From QFOX01 sp033763655 (GTDB taxonomy: Bacteria > Pseudomonadota > Alphaproteobacteria > Rickettsiales > UBA3002): a stretch of 64,000 nucleotides of DNA. The DNA lies in assembly GCA_033763655.1 (NCBI GenBank), contig JANRKD010000004.1, positions 1 to 64,000 of the forward strand, in the 5' to 3' direction. The notes beneath the pieces are model-generated. The model made no database searches. It saw nothing but the letters and a program-made list of their open reading frames with translations, and was not told the origin of the DNA. The translations under genes and the position numbers were made by a program. The number at the start of each line of letters is the position of its first letter. The first letter of the stretch is position 1. This document shows positions 8,323 to 16,499 of the stretch, piece by piece.

Positions 8323-9024
8323 TTATTCATAAGCCCACCATTCGTTTTCGTTGATGGCAAAAATGGGTTCGTAGTGAAAAACATGGGTAATCGGCAGGAC
8401 TTTTTTTGCCTGATTGTCGAGTATCTGCGCTGCGCCGCCGACCTTCACTTCGAGCATGGCGTGGATGGTGCCGTCGAGGTTGGTGTCGCGCACCACCAGA
8501 ATCCGCATGCTGTTTTCGGGCACGCCGAGGCGCTTGAGTGAAATATATTTCGCGATGGCATAATCCTCGCAATCGCCGCCGCGCGCCATCATTTCATAGG
8601 GCGTTTGCCAGACATCCTCGGTGCCGTAATTATCCGCGTCGCTCATGTAGCGGATGGCGTTGAAGAAGCGGTTGACCTCCTCGATTTTTACGTGCAGCGG
8701 CTTGCCATGCAGGCGGCGCAGCAAGGCCTCCCACTGCCGGTTGAGGCAGCCCTTGCCGACGCAGTCGTCGCGAAATTGTGCGCGCTGCTGCTCATAACGC
8801 GGCATCAGCGATGTCCATTTGGTGAACGGGCTGATGTCGAGGGAGCGCACCTGCTGCCCCATCAGTAACGGGTTGAGCAATGCCCAGGCGGGCGTGCTCG
8901 GCAACAGCATGGTGGCAAGCGTCAGCAGCATGGCCGGAACAAAGAACCGCGCGGCGCGCCTTGCCTCCACGCGCAAAGGAAGGCGTCTGGCAAGGTTTTT
9001 CGCGATGAAGCAAGGCACACCCAT
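8323..9024 (-). CDS. LapG-like transglutaminase-type cysteine protease (BTLCP, periplasmic)
   Basis: A basic N-terminus followed by a hydrophobic stretch (FFVPAMLLTLATMLLPSTPA, then WA) looks like a signal peptide, so the mature enzyme should be periplasmic. The mature part carries the catalytic set of bacterial transglutaminase-like cysteine proteinases: Cys in GGDCEDYA, His in GTIHAMLEV and Asp in ILDNQ. LapG, the best-known member, cleaves a biofilm adhesin under control of the c-di-GMP receptor LapD. Neither LapA nor LapD is visible nearby, so the substrate is unknown. Length (233 aa) is usual. Confidence 0.88.
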   Translation of the reverse strand: MGVPCFIAKNLARRLPLRVEARRAARFFVPAMLLTLATMLLPSTPAWALLNPLLMGQQVRSLDISPFTKWTSLMPRYEQQRAQFRDDCVGKGCLNRQWEALLRRLHGKPLHVKIEEVNRFFNAIRYMSDADNYGTEDVWQTPYEMMARGGDCEDYAIAKYISLKRLGVPENSMRILVVRDTNLDGTIHAMLEVKVGGAAQILDNQAKKVLPITHVFHYEPIFAINENEWWAYE

Positions 9025-9208
9025 AGCCTGAGGATAGGGCTGCGCTGCTTGCTAATCGGTTAATTTTAGGCAGCATTTTAGGAAAAATCAATGCCGCCAT
9101 GCAGCAAAACCCGAGGGATATTGCGTGTGAGCGGCGGACAGTTCTTCCTTGAACTTTCGTTCACTTCCCCGCAATCTGCCTTTTTCCTCCTGCATTGCGA
9201 GCGCCACC

Positions 9209-10585
9209 ATGCCCTATTTTTCCCATCATATCCGCCACACCAAAGCAATTATCCCGCTCGATGCCACCGCTTTCCCGGCATGGCTGAAAAAGCAGGATGC
9301 GCGCACCCGCAACTGGGTCGCCGCGCAGGCGTTTCAGGCCGCACCGCAGACCGCCCTGCTCGTCCCCGATGCGGCGGGGGATATTGCCTGCGTGCTCGCC
9401 GGGGTCGAGGCCACCCCGACGCTCTGGTCGCTGGCGCACCTGCCCGCCCTGTTGCCCGGCGGCAATTTTTACATCGACGCGAAATGGAAGCCGGCCCTGC
9501 TGTCGCGCGTGGCGCTGGGCTTTGCCCTCGCCCAATATCAGTTTGACCGCTACAAAAAATCACCCCGCAAATCGCTGGTTCTGCAACTGCCAAAAGCCAT
9601 CGACCTTGCGGCGCTTGCGGCCGAACATGCCGCCATTGTGCTGGTGCGCGACCTCATCAACACCCCGGCCAACGATATGGGCACGGCGGATTTGGCGAAA
9701 GCGGCGCGCGCCGTCGCCAAACAGACCGGGGCGAAGTTCCGCGAAATCGTCGGCGATGATTTGCTGCGCGAGAATTACCCCGCCATCCACGCGGTCGGAC
9801 GCGCAGGCTCGCAGCCGCCGCGCCTGATCGAGCTGACGCACGGCAAAGCCGCACACCCGCTGGTGGTGCTGGTCGGCAAAGGCGTGACTTTCGACACTGG
9901 CGGGCTCGACATCAAGCCCTATGCCGGTATGCGGCTGATGAAGAAGGATATGGGCGGCGCCGCGCTGGTGCTCGGGCTGGCACAACGCATCATCGCCGCC
10001 GGGCTGCCCATCCGCCTGCGGGTGCTGATTCCCGCTGCGGAGAACAGCATCAGCAGCAACGCCTTCCGCCCGCAGGATGTCATCGCCTCACGCAAGGGCC
10101 TCACCATCGAAATCGGCTCGACCGACGCGGAAGGCCGACTGATTCTGGCCGACGCGCTGGCCGAAGGCGACCGCGACAACCCGGCACTGATGATTGATGT
10201 CGCCACCCTCACCGGCGCGGCGCGCGCGGCGCTCGGGACGGAGCTGCCCGCCCTCTACTCCAACCGCGAGGAAATTGCCCGCGAGCTTGCCCATATCAGC
10301 CTTGCCGCCCACGACCCGATGTGGCCGTTGCCGCTGTGGCAGGGCTACGCGAAATATGTCAGCAGCACGATTGCCGATGTCACCAACACCCCCGCTTATG
10401 GCTTTGCGGGCAGCATCACCGCCGCGCTTTTCCTCGAACGGTTTGTGTCGCCCGGCACGCCGTGGGTGCATATCGACAGCTATGCCTGGAACGCGGAAAG
10501 CCAACCGGGCCGCCCCGCAGGCGGTGAGGCGCTCGGCCTGCGCAGCCTGTTTGCCTATCTGGAAAAACGCTTTGGCACCGCCTGA
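9209..10585 (+). CDS. Leucyl aminopeptidase, M17 family
   Basis: Cytosolic M17 aminopeptidases remove N-terminal residues using two metal ions. The metal and catalytic motifs are intact: VGKGVTFDTGGLDIKPYAGM, MKKDMGGAA, and STDAEGRLILADAL (the usual NTDAEGRL with N replaced by S). The C-terminal sequence with WNAESQPGRPAGGEALGLR is also typical. The ATG at 9209 gives 458 aa; an ATG at 9149 would add 20 residues, and neither has a clear ribosome site. The N-terminal domain is of the short, variable type common in Alphaproteobacteria. The gene is unlinked to other peptidases here. Confidence 0.92.
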   Translation: MPYFSHHIRHTKAIIPLDATAFPAWLKKQDARTRNWVAAQAFQAAPQTALLVPDAAGDIACVLAGVEATPTLWSLAHLPALLPGGNFYIDAKWKPALLSRVALGFALAQYQFDRYKKSPRKSLVLQLPKAIDLAALAAEHAAIVLVRDLINTPANDMGTADLAKAARAVAKQTGAKFREIVGDDLLRENYPAIHAVGRAGSQPPRLIELTHGKAAHPLVVLVGKGVTFDTGGLDIKPYAGMRLMKKDMGGAALVLGLAQRIIAAGLPIRLRVLIPAAENSISSNAFRPQDVIASRKGLTIEIGSTDAEGRLILADALAEGDRDNPALMIDVATLTGAARAALGTELPALYSNREEIARELAHISLAAHDPMWPLPLWQGYAKYVSSTIADVTNTPAYGFAGSITAALFLERFVSPGTPWVHIDSYAWNAESQPGRPAGGEALGLRSLFAYLEKRFGTA

Positions 10586-10636
10586 CGGGCGCGCATAATC
10601 AGTTGCGCAATTCCCCTCAACTGCTAGAACGAACGC

Positions 10637-11008
10637 ATGAGCACCCCACGAGATACTCAGGAGGCACTGAAGCTGTGGCAGCGCGTTGTCAGCCGCAGCC
10701 TGCGCGAGCTTCCGTATGATTTATCGCAACGCCAGACCGGCGTGCTGCTCACGGTTTATATGCTGCCGCCACCCCACACCATCCGCAGCCTTTCCGAACA
10801 GCTCAGCATTTCAAAGCCCGCCATCTGCCGCGCGGTGGATGCGCTTTCGGCGCTCGACCTGATTCGTCGCAAGAAAGACGACGAAGATCGCCGCAACGTG
10901 TTTTTACAACGCACTGTCAGCGGGTCGGTTTTTCTGCGCGACTTTGCCGACGTGATTGTTCAGGAGCGCGTCGTGCCCATGGCCGAGCCGATAAAAATTG
11001 CAATGTAG
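10637..11008 (+). CDS. MarR-like winged-helix transcriptional regulator
   Basis: The 123-residue protein has the winged-helix core of MarR proteins: LSQRQTGVLLTVYML, then TIRSLSEQLSISKPAICRAV (recognition helix) and a wing with RRKKDDEDRRNVFLQ. The long C-terminal dimer helix is short. The ligand and regulon are unknown. It follows the aminopeptidase after 51 bp on the same strand and precedes a 300-bp AT-rich gap, so it is probably not part of the flagellar operon, although regulation of either neighbour is possible. Confidence 0.85.
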   Translation: MSTPRDTQEALKLWQRVVSRSLRELPYDLSQRQTGVLLTVYMLPPPHTIRSLSEQLSISKPAICRAVDALSALDLIRRKKDDEDRRNVFLQRTVSGSVFLRDFADVIVQERVVPMAEPIKIAM

Positions 11009-11309
11009 GAATTATTTTCCTAGTTCGCGCAAATTTCTGTTGCTTCCATCAAGAGAATTTATTACATTGGTTACTGTGAGCGGGGTGCCTTTCGCACTTT
11101 AGGCACAGATTATATTCTTAATATAAAAACAATAACTTATGGATGGGATGGCAGTCACTTGCAAACACTAAAAAAACGACAAAAACTATACCGAGTTCAT
11201 CGGTTTCGTACCTTCGGCAACCACATCTGATTCGACGCCTCTTCTCCATTCCTGAGCCATCCGGCCCGGGGTGCGGCGACGGCGAATATCATTGATTGCG
11301 GAGATACCT
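11009..11309. other. 300-bp gap upstream of the flagellar operon
   Basis: No gene can be supported. The stretch 11100-11145 is AT-rich and would suit a promoter for fliF. A TGGCA...TTGCA pair at 11149-11163 resembles a sigma-54 site but its GG-to-GC spacing is one base short. A GGAGA ribosome site at 11299-11303 precedes the fliF start. Confidence 0.5.
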
Positions 11310-12956
11310 ATGAATACGATGGTGCAGTCCCTTAAAGGCCTCAACCAGATTAAACTGGCAGCGATGATTGGCACGGCCGTCGTCATGATTGCCTTTTTTG
11401 CCTATATCTCGTTGCGCGTCGCCGCCCCCACCATGGCGCCGCTCTATAACAGCATCCCCGTCGAGGACGGCGGCAAAATCATTGCCGAGCTGGAGCTTGA
11501 GAACATTCCCTACGAACTGCGCCGCGACGGCACCCAGATCATGGTGCCGAGCGATCAGGTCGATAAATTGCGCCTGAAACTGGCACAGAAGGGCCTGCCG
11601 TCGCAAGGGTCGGTCATCGGCTACGAAATCTTCGACAAGGCCAACACGCTGGGCACTTCCAATTTTGTGCTGAACATCAACCAGGTGCGGGCACTTGAGG
11701 GCGAACTGTCGCGCACCATCGCCAGTTTCGACACGGTCGAGCAGGCACGGGTGCATCTCGTCAACCCCAAACGCGAACTGTTCTCGCGCGAGGCGACGGA
11801 GCCGACCGCCTCGGTGGCTGTCAAGCTGCGCAGCAGCGCCGGGCTGAACAAAAACGAGATTGCCGCCATCCGCAACCTTGTGGCCAGCGCCGTCCCCGGG
11901 CTTAAGGCCCAGCGTGTGACGGTGGTGGACAGCCGGGGCATCATGCTGGCCAAAGGGGTGGAGGACCTCAACAACCCCAACACCGTCAGCGAGGATTCCG
12001 AGAGCTTCCGTTCCGAGTACGAGCAGAACACGGTGGCCCGCCTTGAACGCCTGCTCGAGCAGTCGGTCGGCATCGGCAAGGTGAAAGCCGAAGTGCATGC
12101 CGAGATTGATTTCAACCGCACGGTAAAGAACTCTGAAAAATACGACCCCGAAGGTCAGGTGGCGCGTTCGGTGCAAACCGTCAAAGAGGATGAAACCGCC
12201 AACGAACAATCCAGCGACACAAGCGTCAGCGCGGCCAACAACCTGCCCGCCGCCCCGCCTGCCGCCGGCAATACCAACGCCAGCAACCGCAAGCGCGTCG
12301 AGGAAACCACCAATTTTGAAATCAGCAAGGAAGTCACCAACTCCATCAAGGAAGCGGGCATTATCAAGCGCCTGAGTGTCGCGATTCTGGTGGATGGGAT
12401 TTACACGCCTGACAGCGACGGCAAACCGCAATTTGCCCCACGTTCGGAGGAGGAGCTCAAAAAACTCGAAAAACTGGTGCAATCCTCGATCGGTTACGAC
12501 GCAACGCGCGGCGACGATGTCAGCGTGGTGACGATGCAGTTTGCCGCCGCACCGGAGGATATGTTCACCACCTCGCCGCTTGACTGGCTGAAACAGGATT
12601 TCAACTCAATTATCCAGACGCTGGTGCTCGGCGGCGTGGCCATCCTCGCCATCCTGCTGGTCATCCGTCCGCTGGTCGCTCGCGCTATCGAGTCGGCGGA
12701 AGCGGCGGCAAAAGAGGATGAAATGGAACAGGCGGCGCTCGCTGCTCCTTCCATCGCGGTGCGCCTGACCGACCAATCGCGCAAAATCATCAAGGAAGAA
12801 GAGGATGAAGCGCTGGAAGAGCCGGAGGATATGATCAACATCGACCGTATCCAGGGCAAGCTGCGCTCGTCGAGCTACAGCAAAATTAACAGCATGGTGG
12901 ATAAACACCCCGAAGAAACCGCGCAGATTCTGCGCCAATGGCTCTCGGCAAGCTAG
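11310..12956 (+). CDS. fliF: Flagellar MS-ring protein FliF
   Basis: FliF forms the inner-membrane MS ring that houses the export apparatus and carries the C ring. The 548-residue protein has an N-terminal membrane helix (MIGTAVVMIAFFAYISLRVA), the periplasmic ring-building domains with VHLVNPKRELFSRE and VTVVDSRG, a second helix near residue 450 (LVLGGVAILAILLVIRPLVA), and the cytoplasmic tail that binds FliG (MVDKHPEETAQILRQWL). The ATG at 11310 has GGAGA just upstream; an earlier in-frame ATG at 11271 would add a 13-residue basic leader. It is the first gene of a tightly packed flagellar operon running to about 22.4 kb. Confidence 0.97.
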   Translation: MNTMVQSLKGLNQIKLAAMIGTAVVMIAFFAYISLRVAAPTMAPLYNSIPVEDGGKIIAELELENIPYELRRDGTQIMVPSDQVDKLRLKLAQKGLPSQGSVIGYEIFDKANTLGTSNFVLNINQVRALEGELSRTIASFDTVEQARVHLVNPKRELFSREATEPTASVAVKLRSSAGLNKNEIAAIRNLVASAVPGLKAQRVTVVDSRGIMLAKGVEDLNNPNTVSEDSESFRSEYEQNTVARLERLLEQSVGIGKVKAEVHAEIDFNRTVKNSEKYDPEGQVARSVQTVKEDETANEQSSDTSVSAANNLPAAPPAAGNTNASNRKRVEETTNFEISKEVTNSIKEAGIIKRLSVAILVDGIYTPDSDGKPQFAPRSEEELKKLEKLVQSSIGYDATRGDDVSVVTMQFAAAPEDMFTTSPLDWLKQDFNSIIQTLVLGGVAILAILLVIRPLVARAIESAEAAAKEDEMEQAALAAPSIAVRLTDQSRKIIKEEEDEALEEPEDMINIDRIQGKLRSSSYSKINSMVDKHPEETAQILRQWLSAS

Positions 12957-12968
12957 GGAGATGAACCG

Positions 12969-14006
12969 ATGACGACCGCACCCGCCACGACGGAACGCAA
13001 AGAGGATTACCGCAAGCTCACCGGCGCCCAGAAAGCGGCGATTGTGCTGATGTCCATTGACGAGGAAAACGCGACCAAAATCCTCAATTCGATGAGCGAC
13101 GAGGAAATCAAGGAGCTTTCCAACACCATGTCGTCGCTGGGCACCGTCAGCGCGGATACGGTCGAGCGCCTGTTTGTCGATTTTGTCGAATCCATGTCCT
13201 CCTCGGGCGTGGTGGTCGGGACATTCGATTCCACCGAGCGCCTGCTGCTGAAAGCGCTGGGCAAAGACCGCGTCGATAACATCATGGAGGATATCCGTGG
13301 CCCTGCCGGGCGCACCACCTGGGATAAACTCGGCAACGTGAACGAGGAAGTCCTCGCCACCTTCCTCAAGAACGAATACCCGCAGACGATTGCGCTGGTG
13401 CTTTCCAAAATCAAGGCCGCCCATGCCGCGCGCGTGCTCTCCGTCTTTCCTGAGGATCTTTCGCTCGAAGTCATCAGCCGGATGCTCGGGATGGAAGCGG
13501 TCAAGAAAGAAGTGCTCGACGGCGTCGAAAAAACGCTGCGTCTTGAGTTCATGAACAACCTCGCCAAAACCCAGCGCCGCGACACCCACGAAATCATGGC
13601 CGAGATTTTCAACAATTTCGACCGCGCGACCGAATCCAAGTTCATGGGCGTGCTGGAGCAGAAAAGCGCCGACTCCGCTGAGCGTATCCGCGCCCTGATG
13701 TTCACGTTCGAGGATTTGAAGAAAGTCGATCCTTCCGGCATGCAGATGCTGCTGCGCAACGTGCCGAAGGAGAAACTCAGCATCGCCATGAAAGGCGCGT
13801 CCGAAGTTATCAAGGAGCTTTTCTTCAAGAGCATGTCCGAACGCGCCGCCAAGCTGCTGCGCGAGGATATGGAGGCGCTTGGCCCCGTGCGCCTGAAGGA
13901 TGTGGACGAAGCGCAGATGCTGATTGTCCAGATTGCCAAAGACCTTTCCGCCAAGGGTGACATCGTTATCGCCGGGGATTCCGGCGGGGATCAGTTGGTC
14001 TACTGA
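12969..14006 (+). CDS. fliG: Flagellar motor switch protein FliG
   Basis: FliG is the rotor component that interacts with the MotA stator and sets rotation sense. This 345-residue protein contains the middle-domain signature NEYPQTIALVLSKI (EHPQT motif variant) and the C-terminal torque helix region MFTFEDLKKVDPSGMQMLL followed by RNVPKEKLSIAMKGA. It starts 12 bp after fliF with a GGGAGATG ribosome site and overlaps fliH by one base (TGATG), consistent with coupled translation of ring proteins. No unusual features. Confidence 0.97.
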   Translation: MTTAPATTERKEDYRKLTGAQKAAIVLMSIDEENATKILNSMSDEEIKELSNTMSSLGTVSADTVERLFVDFVESMSSSGVVVGTFDSTERLLLKALGKDRVDNIMEDIRGPAGRTTWDKLGNVNEEVLATFLKNEYPQTIALVLSKIKAAHAARVLSVFPEDLSLEVISRMLGMEAVKKEVLDGVEKTLRLEFMNNLAKTQRRDTHEIMAEIFNNFDRATESKFMGVLEQKSADSAERIRALMFTFEDLKKVDPSGMQMLLRNVPKEKLSIAMKGASEVIKELFFKSMSERAAKLLREDMEALGPVRLKDVDEAQMLIVQIAKDLSAKGDIVIAGDSGGDQLVY

Positions 14007-14728
14007 TGAGCGCCACCCCCCGCATCCACCGTTTCGATTTCAATACGCTGCGCGATTTTCGCGGCCCAATCGCCATGCAGGCGACCAACGAACCGCTGGT
14101 AGTCGATCTGCCACCCCCGCCTCCGCCGCCTGTATTCAACGAAAACGACCTTGAAGCCGCCCGCCTCGAAAGCAGGAAACAGGGCTATGCGGAAGGGTTT
14201 GCCGCCGGGCAGAACGAAGCGCAGCAACAGGCTGACCAGACTCTCCGCCATGCGAACGAGGTGATTGGCGGCATCGCCAGGCTCACCCACGACATGCACG
14301 CCCGTTACCTCGATCTGCTGGCGCGCGAATCGGCGGAATTATCGAAACTGGTGATTTCCGTCGCGAAAAAAGTGGTCGGCGCGACGCTGGAAACCCATGC
14401 CACCGAAGCCATCTACGCCGTAATCACGCAGTGCCTGCCGGTAATTTTTAGTAAACCAAAACTGGTCATCGCGTTAAATCCCGCTATGTTCGAAACGACT
14501 GTTAATCACATCGAGGCGCAGTTGCAGCAGCACGGATTCGAGGGCGAAATCCAGTTCAAGGGCAACCCGGCGCTGGGCAATAGCGACGTGACCATTGACT
14601 GGGGCAGCGGCGAAATGGAACGCAGCGCCGAAACATTATGGCGCGAGGTCGAAGCGCTGATTGCACGCATTCCGCTCATGATCGACCCGAGCAAAACCCA
14701 ACCATCCGAAACGCCAACAGGAGAGTAA
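14006..14728 (+). CDS. fliH: Flagellar assembly protein FliH-like (export ATPase regulator)
   Basis: The 240-residue protein has a proline-rich segment (about residues 35-45, LPPPPPPPVF), then an Ala/Gln-rich coiled helix (YAEGFAAGQNEAQQQADQTL) and a C-terminal domain with KKVVGATLETH and NPALGNSDVTIDWGSG. The latter is the signature of FliH/YscL-type proteins. FliH dimers bind the FliI ATPase and dock it to FliN. The position between fliG and fliN supports the call; fliI itself is not in the window. Sequence divergence of this family is high, so identity rests partly on position. Confidence 0.88.
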   Translation: MSATPRIHRFDFNTLRDFRGPIAMQATNEPLVVDLPPPPPPPVFNENDLEAARLESRKQGYAEGFAAGQNEAQQQADQTLRHANEVIGGIARLTHDMHARYLDLLARESAELSKLVISVAKKVVGATLETHATEAIYAVITQCLPVIFSKPKLVIALNPAMFETTVNHIEAQLQQHGFEGEIQFKGNPALGNSDVTIDWGSGEMERSAETLWREVEALIARIPLMIDPSKTQPSETPTGE

Positions 14729-14729
14729 C

Positions 14730-15017
14730 ATGGCAGACGACGTCGCAGCAATTTTTGGTGAAACTTCCGATGGCAACATCACCCTCGAAGCGGTCAGCGA
14801 TATTCCCGTATCGATTTCCGTCGTGCTCGGGAAAACCAGCATGCAGGTACAGCAACTGCTCAAACTCGGGCGCGGTGCGGTGGTCGAGCTCGACCGGAAA
14901 GTCGGTGAACCGGTCGATATTCTGGTCAATAACCGCCTCGTCGCGCGGGGCGAGGTCGTCGTGGTGGAAGACAAAATCGGCGTCACGATGACGGAGATTA
15001 TCAAAGCCGATAAATAG
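14730..15017 (+). CDS. fliN: Flagellar motor switch protein FliN
   Basis: This 95-residue protein is essentially the SpoA/FliN C-ring domain: DIPVSISVVLGKTSMQVQQL, LGRGAVVELDRKVGEPVDIL and VNNRLVARGEVVVVEDKIGV are near-canonical. It forms the lower part of the C ring and binds FliH and CheY-P. The ATG at 14730 comes after GGAGAG and only one base separates it from fliH. The N-terminal extension is short compared with E. coli FliN, typical of Alphaproteobacteria. Confidence 0.97.
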   Translation: MADDVAAIFGETSDGNITLEAVSDIPVSISVVLGKTSMQVQQLLKLGRGAVVELDRKVGEPVDILVNNRLVARGEVVVVEDKIGVTMTEIIKADK

Positions 15018-15090
15018 CGGCCCGGTAGCGGTGCGGGGGTGTTGTGGCACCACGCACTGCCGGTGGGCCTCTCAAGAAAAGAGGTGTGTG

Positions 15091-16494
15091 ATGCGACTGT
15101 TAATCATCGGCGATCTGGGCGGGCAAATCGGCGCGGCCAGCAAAATTGCCCGCGATCGTGGGGCGAAAGTCTCGCAGGTCTCGAATATCGAGGATGCCTA
15201 CCAGATGCTGTGCGACGGTCAGGGCGCCGACATCATCATGATCGAAGTGCATCAGGATATCGCCCGTTTCGCCGGAATGCTGGCGGCCGAACGTATCACC
15301 GTGCCACTGGTCGCCTGCGGCATTGAGGTCGATGCGAAAACCGCCGCCAACGCCATCCGCGCGGGCGCGAAGGAATATATCCCCCTCCCCCCCGACGAAG
15401 AACTGATCGCCGCCGTACTCGAAGTCATCGCCGAGGAAACCCACTCCGTTATCCATGGGTCGCAGGCGATGCGCGCCGTGCTGGCGATGGCCGAGCAAAT
15501 CGCTCCCTCCGATGCCAGCGTGCTGATAACGGGGGAATCAGGCACCGGGAAAGAAGTCATCGCCCGTTACATCCACAAAAAAAGCGCACGGGCGGGCAAG
15601 CCGTTTATTGCCGTCAACTGCGCCGCCATCCCCGCGAACCTGATGGAATCAGAGTTGTTCGGCCACGAGAAAGGCGCGTTCACGGGCGCGCTTTCCCGCC
15701 GCATCGGCAAGTTCGAGGAAGCCAACGGCGGCACCCTGCTGCTCGATGAAATCTCGGAAATGGATATCGGCCTGCAGGCCAAGCTGCTGCGCGCGATTCA
15801 GGAGCGCGAGATTGACCGCGTCGGCGGCAGCAAGCCGGTCAAAATCAATATCCGCATCCTGGCGACCAGCAACCGCGATCTTGAGGCCGAGGCCCGCAAA
15901 GGCACCTTCCGCGAGGATCTGTATTTCCGCCTCAACGTCATCAGCCTGCATTTGCCAAAGCTCGCCGAACGGCTCGACGACATTCCGCCGCTGGCCGATT
16001 ATTTCATCGAGAAATACTCCAAAGCAAACGGAATGCCGAGCCGCAAACTGACCCTCGCCGCGATTGAAAAACTGAAGGCGCATCCGTGGCACGGTAACGT
16101 CCGCGAGCTGGAAAACATCATGCACCGCGCGGTGCTGATGGCGCAGGGCAACGTCATCGACGAAGCGGCCATCCTCCTGCCGGTGCGGCGCGATGCGCCT
16201 CCGGCGGCGCCCCAACCTGCCGCAATTTCGCCACTCGCCGCCCCTGCTGCGGTGGCGACGCCCTCCTCCGTGCCTGTCGCCGCAGCGCCGGTGGCCGCCG
16301 GTGGTGGCCGCAACGATCTGGTCGGACGGACGGTCGAGGATGTCGAGCGCGAGTTGATTCTCGACACGCTGAGCCATTGCCTTGGCAACCGCACGCAGGC
16401 CGCGCAGGTGCTCGGTATTTCCATTCGCACGCTGCGTAACAAACTGAAAGCCTATCACGAGGAAGGCCCTCTCAAAACACGCACGGGGAGTTAG
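15091..16494 (+). CDS. flbD: Sigma-54-dependent flagellar regulator FlbD
   Basis: FlbD-type activators drive late flagellar promoters with RpoN and repress early ones. Residues 1 to about 115 form a receiver-like domain in which the phosphoacceptor position is not an obvious Asp (IIMIEVHQDI). This is followed by an AAA+ domain with Walker A GESGTGKE, the sigma-54 contact loop GAFTGA and Walker B GGTLLLDEI, then a Fis-type helix-turn-helix (RTQAAQVLGISIRTLRNKL). An Ala/Pro-rich linker joins the last two. The ATG at 15091 has AAAAGAGG upstream, giving 467 aa. In Caulobacter FlbD is controlled by FliX, which is not seen here. The 3' end of rpoN lies at the window's right edge. Confidence 0.93.
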   Translation: MRLLIIGDLGGQIGAASKIARDRGAKVSQVSNIEDAYQMLCDGQGADIIMIEVHQDIARFAGMLAAERITVPLVACGIEVDAKTAANAIRAGAKEYIPLPPDEELIAAVLEVIAEETHSVIHGSQAMRAVLAMAEQIAPSDASVLITGESGTGKEVIARYIHKKSARAGKPFIAVNCAAIPANLMESELFGHEKGAFTGALSRRIGKFEEANGGTLLLDEISEMDIGLQAKLLRAIQEREIDRVGGSKPVKINIRILATSNRDLEAEARKGTFREDLYFRLNVISLHLPKLAERLDDIPPLADYFIEKYSKANGMPSRKLTLAAIEKLKAHPWHGNVRELENIMHRAVLMAQGNVIDEAAILLPVRRDAPPAAPQPAAISPLAAPAAVATPSSVPVAAAPVAAGGGRNDLVGRTVEDVERELILDTLSHCLGNRTQAAQVLGISIRTLRNKLKAYHEEGPLKTRTGS

Positions 16495-16499
16495 GCGTT

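Noticed and set aside
11149..11163. Sigma-54-like promoter TGGCAGTCACTTGCA upstream of fliF
   Set aside because: The GG-to-GC spacing is one base shorter than the strict consensus, and fliF is an early gene often not RpoN-dependent.
15045..15060. Sigma-54-like site TGGCACCACGCACTGC before flbD
   Set aside because: Spacing is one base too long and the -12 element lacks TTGC.
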